Shown here: in pieces, positions 43,679 through 53,109 of the stretch
Layout: each line of letters begins with the position of its first letter
How positions within the stretch are numbered: the first letter of the stretch is position 1
Assembly (NCBI RefSeq): GCF_000797495.1
Contig: NZ_JTGN01000010.1
Location: 62,001-126,000 of the forward strand
DNA from: Robinsoniella peoriensis
GTDB taxonomy: Bacteria > Bacillota > Clostridia > Lachnospirales > Lachnospiraceae
Direction of reading: 5' to 3'
DNA length: 64,000 nucleotides
Notes under the pieces: model-generated
Seen by the model: only the letters and a program-made list of their open reading frames with translations
Databases searched by the model: none
What the model was told of the DNA's origin: nothing
Position numbers and translations under genes: made by a program

Positions 43679-44977
43679 ATGGCAGGGAAATATGCAGAAC
43701 CAAAAGTTCGGTGTTCGTTTTGCAACAAATCAGAAGATCAGGTTCGAAAACTGATTGCAGGCCCCAGCGGGGTATATATCTGTGATGAGTGTATTGAAAT
43801 CTGTTCTGAAATTATTGAAGAGGAATTAGAAGACGATTTCGGAATGGACAACGGGGACGAGATTAATCTCATGAAACCCGAAGAAATTAAATCATTTTTA
43901 GATGAATATGTAATAGGACAGGACGAAGCGAAAAAAGCGTTGTCCGTAGCAGTTTATAATCACTATAAGAGAATTATGGCAGGAAAAGATCTTGGTGTAG
44001 AGCTTCAGAAGAGTAATATCCTGATGCTTGGACCGACCGGTTCCGGTAAGACACTATTAGCGCAGACTTTGGCAAAATTATTAAACGTACCGTTTGCCAT
44101 TGCAGATGCGACCGCATTAACAGAAGCAGGATACGTTGGAGAAGACGTAGAAAATATTCTGCTTAAAATAATTCAGGCAGCAGATTACGATATTAACCGT
44201 GCACAGTACGGAATCATTTATATTGATGAGATAGATAAAATTACAAGAAAATCAGAAAATGCATCCATTACCAGAGATGTATCAGGAGAAGGTGTACAGC
44301 AGGCATTGCTGAAGATTCTGGAAGGAACTGTTGCAAGTGTTCCGCCTCAGGGCGGCAGAAAGCACCCTCATCAGGAATTAATCCAGATCGATACAACCAA
44401 CATTCTGTTTATCTGCGGTGGAGCTTTTGAAGGACTGGACAAAATCATTGAGACCCGTATGGATACAAAGTCAATGGGATTCAATGCTCAGATAGCAGAT
44501 AAAAGGGAAAAAGACATCGGAGAAATCCTGCGTCATGTACTTCCCCAGGATTTCGTTAAATTTGGTATGATACCGGAAATTATCGGACGTGTGCCGGTAA
44601 CAGTTTCTCTGGAAGCATTAGATAAAGAAACCTTAATCCGTATCTTAAGAGAACCGAAAAATTCCATTATCAAGCAGTACAAGAAGCTGTTTGAACTGGA
44701 CGGGGTAGATCTGGACTTTGATGAAGGAGCAGTCGAGGCGATTGCCGAGAAATCTCTTGCCAGAAAAACCGGAGCCAGAGGCTTGCGTGCAATACTGGAA
44801 AAATCCATGATGGATCTGATGTACACTGTTCCTTCGGATGAAACCATTGAGAAATGTGTTGTAAACAAGGAAACCATTGAAGGTACGGGAGATCCCGAGA
44901 TTATGCACCGGGATGAAAGAGCACTTCCATCAAAAGGTACCCGCAGAAAACTAAAGATAAGTTCAGAGACTGCGTAG
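43679..44977 (+). CDS. clpX: ATP-dependent Clp protease ATP-binding subunit ClpX
   Basis: 432 aa. The N-terminal Cys4 zinc domain (CSFCNKSE, CDECIEIC) recognises substrates. The AAA+ module has Walker A GPTGSGKT, Walker B IIYIDEIDKI, the RKSENAS pore-loop area and the ClpP-binding IGF-type loop (SMGFNAQ). Unfolds proteins into ClpP. Weak GAGGTGG precedes the ATG. A 110-nt gap after clpP without a terminator suggests co-transcription. Confidence 0.97.
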   Translation: MAGKYAEPKVRCSFCNKSEDQVRKLIAGPSGVYICDECIEICSEIIEEELEDDFGMDNGDEINLMKPEEIKSFLDEYVIGQDEAKKALSVAVYNHYKRIMAGKDLGVELQKSNILMLGPTGSGKTLLAQTLAKLLNVPFAIADATALTEAGYVGEDVENILLKIIQAADYDINRAQYGIIYIDEIDKITRKSENASITRDVSGEGVQQALLKILEGTVASVPPQGGRKHPHQELIQIDTTNILFICGGAFEGLDKIIETRMDTKSMGFNAQIADKREKDIGEILRHVLPQDFVKFGMIPEIIGRVPVTVSLEALDKETLIRILREPKNSIIKQYKKLFELDGVDLDFDEGAVEAIAEKSLARKTGARGLRAILEKSMMDLMYTVPSDETIEKCVVNKETIEGTGDPEIMHRDERALPSKGTRRKLKISSETA

Positions 44978-45064
44978 AGCCTGACTGACAATGCCTTGTA
45001 CTGACGAAAATATCAGGCACTCTATTCTCTGAAATTTACGAAATACTGTACTAGAGGGATAAAA

Positions 45065-47386
45065 ATGAGTGAAATAATAAAGAATATACCAGCAGTTGCA
45101 CTTCGCGGAATGACAATTTTACCTTCTATGATTGTACATTTCGATATCAGCAGGACAAAATCTATCAGAGCTATCGAAGAGGCAATGTTAAAAGAACAAA
45201 GGCTGTTTGTAGTGACGCAGAAAGACCCGGATCTATCTGATCCGGAGTTAAATGACCTGTATCATATTGGTACAATTGTTGAGATCAAGCAGGTGGTCAA
45301 ACTGCCGCAGAATATTTTCCGCGTTCTGGCTGAAGGGCTGGAACGTGCTGAACTTCTGGATTTATCAGAGACAGAGGAATATCTGGTAGTTGAGGCAGGT
45401 ACCTTTTCCCAGGAGCCTGCGCAGCCAATGGATGACTATATGAAACAGGCTATGGTTCGGAATTTAAAAGAAATTTTTGAAAACTATAGCAAAGAAAACG
45501 GAAAAATGAGTAAAGAACTGGTACATCAGCTTTTGGAAATAACAGAGATCGAAAAGCTGGTGGATCAGATTGGTATTAATATACCACTTTATTTTGAAGA
45601 TAAGCAGCGCCTGTTGGAAGCCGTAGATATCTTTGAACGTTACGAACTGCTCAGCGTGATACTGAGTAACGAGATCAATGTTTTGAAGATTAAGCGTGAT
45701 TTACAGGAAAAAGTAAAAGAACATGTGGATAAGAATCAGAAAGAATATCTTCTGCGTGAACAACTCAAAGTAATTCGTCAGGAATTAGGCGAAGATAACC
45801 TTTTAGGTGATGCCGATCATTTTAAAGAAGAACTGAATAAACTCAAGGCTTCAGGCAAGGTAAAGGAGAAGATCGCAAAAGAGATTGAACGTTTTAAAAG
45901 CGTTGGATCCAATTCTTCTGAAAGTGCAGTTATCCGGGGATATCTGGAAACATTACTGGAAATGCCCTGGGATAAGGCATCCAAAGACAACAAAGATCTG
46001 AAAAATGCCCAGAAGATCCTGGATCAGGATCATTATGGACTGGAAAAGGTAAAAGAGAGAGTCCTGGAGTTTCTGGCTGTCCGCATTTTGACAAAGAAAG
46101 GGGAAAGCCCTATTCTCTGTCTGGTAGGACCTCCCGGAACAGGTAAGACTTCCATTGCGAAGTCTGTTGCCAGAGCACTGGATAAAAAGTATGTCCGTAT
46201 CTGCCTTGGCGGCGTACGGGATGAGGCTGAGATCAGAGGTCACCGCAGAACTTATGTTGGCGCCATGCCGGGAAGAATTGCCAGTGGCATGAAAACGGCA
46301 GGAGTTAAAAATCCACTGATGCTTTTAGATGAGGTGGATAAAGTCAGCAGTGATTATAAGGGGGATACATCTTCTGCACTTCTGGAGGTACTGGATTCTG
46401 AGCAGAATAATAAATTCAGGGATCATTATCTGGAAATCCCCATTGATTTGTCAGAAGTGCTTTTCATAGCCACGGCAAATGATATGCAGGCGATTCCAAG
46501 ACCGCTGCTGGACCGAATGGAGATAATCGAAATCTCCAGCTATACGGAGAATGAAAAACTTCATATTGCCAAAGAACACCTGATCAGAAAGCAGATCGAA
46601 CGTCATGGACTGAACGCAAAGCAATTATCCATCAGTGACACAGCACTGCGGACAATCATAGCTTCTTATACAAAAGAGGCAGGAGTTCGTAACCTGGAAC
46701 GAAAAATTGGAGAGATCTGCCGAAAGGCAGCACGGGAAATCTTAGAAAACAAGAAGTCTCGCATTACAATTACAGAATCTAATTTGGCCAAATACCTTGG
46801 CAAGAAAAGATACAGCTTCCAGGGCTTGAATGAAACAAATGAAATCGGGATTGTCCGGGGACTGGCATGGACCAGTGTCGGCGGAGATACCCTTCAGATA
46901 GAAGTTAATATTCTTCCGGGAAAAGGTGAGTTTTTACTGACCGGACAACTGGGAGATGTAATGAAAGAATCTGCACAGGCAGGCATCAGCTATATACGCT
47001 CTTTGAGCAAAGCGTATAAGATTCAGGATGATTTTTTCAAAAAGCATGATATTCACATACATATTCCGGAAGGGGCAGTACCCAAAGACGGTCCCTCTGC
47101 CGGAGTAACAATGGCAACCGCAATGATTTCAGCAATTACAGAAACACCGGTCCGTGCAGATGTCGCGATGACCGGGGAGATCACTTTGAGAGGAAGAGTT
47201 CTTCCCATTGGAGGACTGAAGGAAAAACTGCTGGCTGCTAAAAATGCAGGAATGAAGACGGTATTCGTTCCCGCCAAAAATAAACCAGATGTAGAAGAAA
47301 TATCAAGCGAAATTAAAAGGGGACTGGAAATCCGGTTCGCCGAGACGATGAAAGACATTCTGCCTGAGGCACTGGTTAAAGCTTAA
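45065..47386 (+). CDS. lon: ATP-dependent protease Lon (LonA)
   Basis: 773 aa, full length. N-terminal substrate domain, coiled-coil (about 190-260), AAA+ domain with Walker A GPPGTGKT and Walker B LMLLDEVDKV, and the C-terminal protease with Ser in KDGPSAGVTMATAM and Lys in GLKEKLLAAKNAG. Cytosolic quality-control protease. Ribosome site AGAGGG precedes the ATG. It runs into engB after 47 nt. Confidence 0.97.
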   Translation: MSEIIKNIPAVALRGMTILPSMIVHFDISRTKSIRAIEEAMLKEQRLFVVTQKDPDLSDPELNDLYHIGTIVEIKQVVKLPQNIFRVLAEGLERAELLDLSETEEYLVVEAGTFSQEPAQPMDDYMKQAMVRNLKEIFENYSKENGKMSKELVHQLLEITEIEKLVDQIGINIPLYFEDKQRLLEAVDIFERYELLSVILSNEINVLKIKRDLQEKVKEHVDKNQKEYLLREQLKVIRQELGEDNLLGDADHFKEELNKLKASGKVKEKIAKEIERFKSVGSNSSESAVIRGYLETLLEMPWDKASKDNKDLKNAQKILDQDHYGLEKVKERVLEFLAVRILTKKGESPILCLVGPPGTGKTSIAKSVARALDKKYVRICLGGVRDEAEIRGHRRTYVGAMPGRIASGMKTAGVKNPLMLLDEVDKVSSDYKGDTSSALLEVLDSEQNNKFRDHYLEIPIDLSEVLFIATANDMQAIPRPLLDRMEIIEISSYTENEKLHIAKEHLIRKQIERHGLNAKQLSISDTALRTIIASYTKEAGVRNLERKIGEICRKAAREILENKKSRITITESNLAKYLGKKRYSFQGLNETNEIGIVRGLAWTSVGGDTLQIEVNILPGKGEFLLTGQLGDVMKESAQAGISYIRSLSKAYKIQDDFFKKHDIHIHIPEGAVPKDGPSAGVTMATAMISAITETPVRADVAMTGEITLRGRVLPIGGLKEKLLAAKNAGMKTVFVPAKNKPDVEEISSEIKRGLEIRFAETMKDILPEALVKA

Positions 47387-47433
47387 CCGGGAAGATGTTT
47401 GAAACCGCAGCAATAGCGGTATGAGAGGAAAAT

Positions 47434-48012
47434 ATGGTAATAAAAAATGTAGCATTAGAGACAGTATGCGGAATAACCAGCGTGCTTCCGGATAATGATA
47501 AAATGGAGATTGCATTTGCAGGGAAGTCCAATGTGGGAAAATCTTCCTTAATTAATGGGCTGATGAACCGGAAATCCCTTGCGAGAACCAGTTCTTCGCC
47601 TGGAAAAACCCAGACAATCAATTTCTATAATATTAATGATGAAATGTATCTGGTTGATCTTCCGGGATATGGTTATGCAAAGGTTGCCCAGGCGGTAAAA
47701 GAAAAATGGGGGAAACTGATCGAGCGTTATCTCCATGAGTCAAAACAGCTTAAAGCAGTGTTTCTGTTAATTGATATCCGCCATGAGCCGTCGGAAAATG
47801 ACAAAACCATGTATGACTGGATTCTGCATAATGGATATGAGCCAATTATTATTGCAACGAAACTGGACAAGCTGAAAAGAAGCCAGGTTCCAAAGCATTT
47901 AAAACAGGTCAGGACAGGTCTGAATGTGGTAGAAGGAACTCAGATAATACCTTTTTCTGCAGAGACAAAACAGGGCAGGGATGAAATCTGGGCTTTGATT
48001 GACGAGCTGTAA
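47434..48012 (+). CDS. engB: Ribosome biogenesis GTPase EngB/YsxC
   Basis: 192 aa TRAFAC GTPase for 50S assembly and cell division. G1 is GKSNVGKSS, G2 area TSSPGKTQTINFY, G3 DLPGYGYAKV, G4 TKLDK, G5 SAETK. Length and the lon-engB order are typical of Firmicutes. GAGAGG lies before the ATG. A terminator follows. Confidence 0.97.
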   Translation: MVIKNVALETVCGITSVLPDNDKMEIAFAGKSNVGKSSLINGLMNRKSLARTSSSPGKTQTINFYNINDEMYLVDLPGYGYAKVAQAVKEKWGKLIERYLHESKQLKAVFLLIDIRHEPSENDKTMYDWILHNGYEPIIIATKLDKLKRSQVPKHLKQVRTGLNVVEGTQIIPFSAETKQGRDEIWALIDEL

Positions 48013-48040
48013 CTAAGCGGGAAGATAACGTTATAGATTT

Positions 48041-48081
48041 AAAAAATCGCGATAGCAATAAACATTTGCATCGCGGTTTTT
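48041..48081 (+). terminator. Terminator after engB
   Basis: AAAAAATCGCGAT (48041-48053) pairs with ATCGCGGTTTTT (48070-48081), with an inner GCAA/TTGC pairing and terminal T-run. Confidence 0.85.
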
Positions 48082-48093
48082 CGATTTCACAAA

Positions 48094-48115
48094 ACTGACT
48101 GACTGGTCGGACGGA
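48094..48115 (+). promoter_or_regulatory. Candidate TetR-type operator before the RND pump gene
   Basis: Imperfect inverted repeat centred on GACTGGTC in ACTGACTGACTGGTCGGACG, the style of QacR/AcrR-type operators. It lies 65-86 nt upstream of the pump start. The tetR-type gene is the last gene of the unit, so autorepression of pump and regulator is likely. Inference from sequence shape and position only. Confidence 0.45.
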
Positions 48116-48179
48116 AGAACACAGGAAATTATCTGCAAATAATATGATTGTGGGGTTATACGCAAAGGAAGGAGGAAAT

Positions 48180-51100
48180 ATGATATCTCGATATAGTGTG
48201 AAACGGCCGTATACGGTAGTAGTGGCTGTGGTTCTGGTAATTATACTGGGGGTTGTGTCATTTTTAAATATGAAGACAGATCTGCTTCCGGATATGACAT
48301 TGCCTTATGCAATTGTTATGACTACGTACCCGGGAGCAAGCCCGGAGGAGGTAGAGTCGATGGTCACCAAGCCTGTGGAACAGGCAATGGCAACCATTAG
48401 TAATATTGAAAATGTTACCTCAGTATCCAGTGAAAATGTATCACAGGTTATACTTGAATTTTCCCAGAGTGCCAATATGGACGCAGTCACCATTGAAATG
48501 CGGGAAAGTCTGGACCAGATCAAAGGTTACTGGGATGATGCCGTGGGAAGTCCGATAATCATGAAGCTGAATCCGGACATGATGCCCATTATGGTAGCGG
48601 CAGTGGAAGCCGGTGATATGAGCAGCTCAGAACTTACGGAACTGGTGAAGAACAAACTGCTCCCGGATCTGGAAAGTATTGAGGGTGTAGCTTCCGCATC
48701 TACTTCGGGAGATGTGAAGGAAGATATAAAGGTTGTCATCCGCCAGGAAAAAGTAGATGCAGTGAATCAGAAAATTATCGCATCCCTGGATGCTAAATTT
48801 GCGGATGCAAAAACGGAAATGGATCAAGCCCAAAGCAAGATCGAAGACGGCAAAAAGCAGTTAGATTCAGGACAGAAAGAACTGGCTGACCAGACTGCAA
48901 ATGCAGAAGCTCAGATTAGCAGCGGTAAGGACGAACTGTTGAAAAACGAAGTACAGATCGACTCAGCGCTTGCCGCTATAGCAGAAAAACAGCAGACATT
49001 GGAAACATCCAGATCTCTCATTGAAGTATTGGAAACTAAGTTTACCCAGGGACAGGCAGAACTGGCAGCCAAGGAAAGCGAGCTTGCCCAAAGCGAAGCA
49101 GAATTGGAAAAAAAGGCAGAAGAATTAAAAGATGCGGCCACTCAGATGAAGTCTCTGCCGGAGCAGCTAAAAGAACTGGAAAACCAGATACAGCAGATTA
49201 CAGATGCCGAGGCAGCTTTAACCCAGGCGAAAGAGAAGCTCCCGGCACTGCGAAAGGCGCAGGAAGAACTTACAAAGGCACTGGAGCAGCTGCGGGCACT
49301 GGGTGAAATGGCACCAGCTGATAAAATAGAAGAACTGGAAAAGCAGCTGCAGCAGACAGAAGCAGGTATCCGTGCAATAGAAGACGGTTTAAAAAAGATG
49401 GGTATAGAGGAAAGCCAGATTGATGAAAAGCTGGCTGAACTGACAGATACCAAATCTAAGCTGACTCAGAGCAAAGCCCTGCTGGAAAAAGCGGTGGAGG
49501 CATCCGCAGGCAAAGATCAGACTGATGTGGGAGCTGCGCTCATCGAAGAAGGAAAAAAGCAGGCCGCCCAGGGAAAAGAACAGATTGAAGTACTGAAGTC
49601 CCAGCTTAATGAGCTTCAGGATCAGATCACAAATGGGAAAGCACAGCTGGATGAGGGCGCTCTTCAGCTGGAAACTGCGAAACAGCAGTTAGAGACAGCG
49701 AAGACGCAGATAAAAACAGGACAGTCCACCGTAGCAGAAGCACTGGAAGAGCTGAACAGGCAGAAGGTAACGGCTACGATTGAACTGGCAGCCACAAAGG
49801 CAGAATTAAGCAGTGGGGAAAAAGAGTTAAAATCTGCAAAAGACCAGCTGGATTCTCAGCGAGATGCGGCATACGATAAGGCCGATCTGGATCAGATTGT
49901 AACAGCAGATATGGTAAAAGGGATTCTGGCTGCCCAGAACTTTACCATGCCTGCCGGATACGTTACGGAAGATGGCGTGGATTATCTGGTAAGGGTAGGC
50001 GACAAGATTACAGAGGTGGAAGACTTATCTGACCTGGTTTTAATGGATATGCATATGGATGGAGTAGAGCCCGTTAAATTGTCGGATGTGGCAGATGTTG
50101 CAGTAACCGATAACAGCGATGAGGTATATGCAAAGATTAACGGCCATGCAGGTATCTTATTTACCATGCAGAAGCAGTCCGGATATTCCACCGGAGAGGT
50201 ATCAGACCGGATCAAAGCCCGGTTTGATGAACTGACACAGTCCAACCCCCAGGCTCACTTTATTACCCTTATGGATCAGGGGGTATACATTGATCTGGTA
50301 GTAGATTCGGTTATTCAGAATATGATTATGGGCGGTATACTGGCAATCCTTGTGCTGTTTTTATTTTTAAAGAGTTTCCGCCCGACACTGGTTATTGCAT
50401 TTTCCATACCGATCAGTATTATGACCGCTATTGTGCTGATGTATTTTACCGGGATTACCCTGAACGTCATTTCCTTATCCGGGCTGGCTTTGGGAGTGGG
50501 GATGCTGGTGGACAATTCCATTGTTGTTATAGAAAATATTTACCGTCTGAGGACGGAAGGACTTCCGGTGAAAAAGGCGGCAGTAGAGGGGGCTCATCAG
50601 GTTGCAGGTGCAATTGCGGCATCCACCCTGACTACCATCTGCGTATTTGCACCGATTGTGTTTACCAAAGGCATTACCAGGCAGCTGTTTGTGGATATGG
50701 GGCTTACTATTGCGTTTTCCCTCCTGGCAAGTCTTGCAGTTGCATTGACTCTGGTGCCGATGATGGGGGCAGGACTGTTAAAAAATACTGCCGAAAAGCA
50801 AAGTAAGGTACTGGACCGGCTGATTGCGGGATATGGAAAAATTATAAAGCTGGCGCTTAAGTTTAAGCCGGTTGTTCTCATTGGTGCAGTGGTTCTGCTG
50901 ATATTAAGCGGTGTACTGGCGGTATCCAGAGGTACTGCATTTATGGCTGACATGGAGAGTACCCAGATGAATGTGAGCCTGACCATGCCGGATGAGGCTA
51001 CCCTGAAAGAAACCGGAGAAATGTCTGATAAAGTAATGGAAGAAATACAGAATATCCAGGATGTTGCCGATGTGGGAGCAATGGCGGGAAATTCCGGTGC

Positions 51101-52376
51101 AGGTATGTTCGGAGGCGGAAAATCAAAAACCAATAAAGTAACCATGTATGTACTGTTAAGTGAAAATAAGAAAGCCTCCAACGACAAAATAGCAGAAGAG
51201 ATTAAAAACAGGACAAAGGACTTCCCCTGCGAAATCGAAGTAGAGACTTCCAGCATGGATATGTCAGCGCTGGGAGGAAGCGGGGTATCCATAAAGGTTA
51301 AGGGTCGTGAGCTGGATACGATCAAGGAAATAGCAGCAGATGTTGCCGGGATCGTAAAAGAAGTAAAAGGTACGCAGGATGTGTCTGACGGTGTGGAAGA
51401 GAAAACACAGGAAATGCGTCTGGTCGTAGACAAAACGGCAGCTTCTGAATATCAGCTGACGGTTGCGCAGGTCTTCCAGTATCTGCAGGGGAAACTGGCA
51501 GATGCAAAATCAGCAACTACGATTTCAGCAGATGCCAAAGACTACTCAGTTATGGTGGTGGATGGTGCAGACAAATCCCTAACCAGAGAAGAAATTAAAA
51601 AACTGCGTATTACCGGAAAAGATGCAGAAGGAAAAGATAAAGATGTACCACTTATGGATATTGTAAAATTCGTGGATACAGAAGGCTTTACTTCCATTAA
51701 CAGAGAATCGCAGACCCGTTATGTAACTGTAACGGCCGGTCTGGACAAAGATGCGAATATCGGTATTGTATCAGATGAAATTAATAAAAAGCTGGTCAAT
51801 TACGATGTACCAAAGGGCTATACCGTAGAGATGGCAGGAGAGGATCAGACAATAAAAGAATCGATGACGGAAGTATTTAAAATGCTGGGTCTTGCAGTGG
51901 TATTTATGTATCTGATCATGGTTGCACAATTTCAGTCTCTGCTGTCACCATTTATCATTATGTTTACCATACCCCTTGCATTTACGGGTGGTTTACTGGG
52001 ACTGTTTCTCACCAATAATCCAGTCAGCGTCATAGCCATGATCGGATTTGTAATGCTGTCCGGTATTATTGTAAACAATGGTATTGTTCTGGTTGATTAT
52101 ATTAACCAGCTTAGAAAAGGCGGTATGGAGAAAAAAGAAGCAATTGCAGAAGCCGGAATGACCAGACTGCGCCCGATTATTATGACGGCGCTGACAACGG
52201 TTTTAGGGCTTTCCACCATGGCCATGGGAATCGGAATGGGTTCCGATATGGTTCAGCCTATGGCAATTGTAACGATAGGCGGATTAATTTACGGAACATT
52301 GCTTACGCTGGTGGTTGTTCCCTGTATTTATGATATTTTTAACCGGAAAGAAGACATCACAGAGGAGGAAATATAA
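48180..52376 (+). CDS. RND-type efflux permease with a very long coiled-coil insert
   Basis: 1398 aa, considerably longer than the 1,030-1,050 aa of AcrB. TM1 (about 10-30) is followed by a porter subdomain (PDMTLPYAIVMTTYPGASPE). Residues about 200-563 are almost pure coiled coil, rich in Ala, Glu, Gln, Lys and Leu. The rest of the porter domain follows, then TM2-6 with the relay motif LVDNSIVVIENI. The second half repeats porter plus TM7-12 (GIIVNNGIVLVDYIN). The frame opens at 48144, but GGAGG immediately precedes the ATG at 48180. No adaptor (MFP) or outer-membrane gene is near, as expected in a Gram-positive. The TetR gene follows with no gap. Confidence 0.9.
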   Translation: MISRYSVKRPYTVVVAVVLVIILGVVSFLNMKTDLLPDMTLPYAIVMTTYPGASPEEVESMVTKPVEQAMATISNIENVTSVSSENVSQVILEFSQSANMDAVTIEMRESLDQIKGYWDDAVGSPIIMKLNPDMMPIMVAAVEAGDMSSSELTELVKNKLLPDLESIEGVASASTSGDVKEDIKVVIRQEKVDAVNQKIIASLDAKFADAKTEMDQAQSKIEDGKKQLDSGQKELADQTANAEAQISSGKDELLKNEVQIDSALAAIAEKQQTLETSRSLIEVLETKFTQGQAELAAKESELAQSEAELEKKAEELKDAATQMKSLPEQLKELENQIQQITDAEAALTQAKEKLPALRKAQEELTKALEQLRALGEMAPADKIEELEKQLQQTEAGIRAIEDGLKKMGIEESQIDEKLAELTDTKSKLTQSKALLEKAVEASAGKDQTDVGAALIEEGKKQAAQGKEQIEVLKSQLNELQDQITNGKAQLDEGALQLETAKQQLETAKTQIKTGQSTVAEALEELNRQKVTATIELAATKAELSSGEKELKSAKDQLDSQRDAAYDKADLDQIVTADMVKGILAAQNFTMPAGYVTEDGVDYLVRVGDKITEVEDLSDLVLMDMHMDGVEPVKLSDVADVAVTDNSDEVYAKINGHAGILFTMQKQSGYSTGEVSDRIKARFDELTQSNPQAHFITLMDQGVYIDLVVDSVIQNMIMGGILAILVLFLFLKSFRPTLVIAFSIPISIMTAIVLMYFTGITLNVISLSGLALGVGMLVDNSIVVIENIYRLRTEGLPVKKAAVEGAHQVAGAIAASTLTTICVFAPIVFTKGITRQLFVDMGLTIAFSLLASLAVALTLVPMMGAGLLKNTAEKQSKVLDRLIAGYGKIIKLALKFKPVVLIGAVVLLILSGVLAVSRGTAFMADMESTQMNVSLTMPDEATLKETGEMSDKVMEEIQNIQDVADVGAMAGNSGAGMFGGGKSKTNKVTMYVLLSENKKASNDKIAEEIKNRTKDFPCEIEVETSSMDMSALGGSGVSIKVKGRELDTIKEIAADVAGIVKEVKGTQDVSDGVEEKTQEMRLVVDKTAASEYQLTVAQVFQYLQGKLADAKSATTISADAKDYSVMVVDGADKSLTREEIKKLRITGKDAEGKDKDVPLMDIVKFVDTEGFTSINRESQTRYVTVTAGLDKDANIGIVSDEINKKLVNYDVPKGYTVEMAGEDQTIKESMTEVFKMLGLAVVFMYLIMVAQFQSLLSPFIIMFTIPLAFTGGLLGLFLTNNPVSVIAMIGFVMLSGIIVNNGIVLVDYINQLRKGGMEKKEAIAEAGMTRLRPIIMTALTTVLGLSTMAMGIGMGSDMVQPMAIVTIGGLIYGTLLTLVVVPCIYDIFNRKEDITEEEI

Positions 52377-53006
52377 ATGGACGCAGGAAAGTTACAGGAT
52401 TTGCTGCAGCTGAATTCCCCAAAGGTCACGGCTATGTATGAGGCAGTGAATGAACTGGTGCTTGATGGAATGAGTTTACATTCCATCAAAGTATCGGATA
52501 TTACCCAAAAGGCGGGCATAGGGAAAGGTACGGCATATGACTATTTTCAAAGTAAAGAAGAAATCATAACAAAGGCGATTCTTTACAATATCCATAAAAG
52601 CATCTGTGATATGGCACACTGTGTAATGAAAAAAGATTGTTTCGAGGATAAAATATACGAGATCCTGAACAATATGGAGAATAATTATAAGACCAGAAGA
52701 AGCTGGCTTCAGTATCTGTGTTTCCATGCACAGTCCATCACAATGGAGCAGGAGCATCTGGAAAGCATTCTGAAGCTGGAAGGGTATGACAGCGGACTGC
52801 GCTGCTTTGTCACCGGGCTGGTGAATCAGGCTTACAAAGAAAAGCTGATCCCTCAGCCAATATCCTATTACCGCGCAGCAGTTGGGCTGTTTCCGCAGAT
52901 AAGCGCCTTCTGGTACTATCTGGATGGAAAAACCGGAACGGATGAGGTGACTTTGGCAGAAGCTAAGCAAATTGCATATGAAAATGTGCTAAAAGTTTGG
53001 AGATAA
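52377..53006 (+). CDS. TetR/AcrR family regulator of the RND pump
   Basis: 209 aa. N-terminal helix-turn-helix: IKVSDITQKAGIGKGTAYDYFQSKEEII (split by its turn, near residues 35-62). The C-terminal ligand domain is helical and specific. The ATG follows the pump stop codon directly; GAGGAGG lies inside the end of the pump gene, so translation is coupled. Most likely represses the pump operon through the palindrome near 48.1 kb. Confidence 0.9.
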   Translation: MDAGKLQDLLQLNSPKVTAMYEAVNELVLDGMSLHSIKVSDITQKAGIGKGTAYDYFQSKEEIITKAILYNIHKSICDMAHCVMKKDCFEDKIYEILNNMENNYKTRRSWLQYLCFHAQSITMEQEHLESILKLEGYDSGLRCFVTGLVNQAYKEKLIPQPISYYRAAVGLFPQISAFWYYLDGKTGTDEVTLAEAKQIAYENVLKVWR

Positions 53007-53036
53007 AGTAAAATTGCACGTTTCCAAACAAAAACC

Positions 53037-53065
53037 TTGTATGTTTTGTATTTATTTGATATAAT
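53037..53065 (+). promoter_or_regulatory. Promoter of the phosphofructokinase gene
   Basis: TTGTAT (53037-53042), 17-nt spacer, TATAAT (53060-53065), 45 nt upstream of the ATG. Confidence 0.7.
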
Positions 53066-53109
53066 AGCAACTATAAATTTGTGCAGAATGCGAGGACGGA
53101 GGTATTGAC

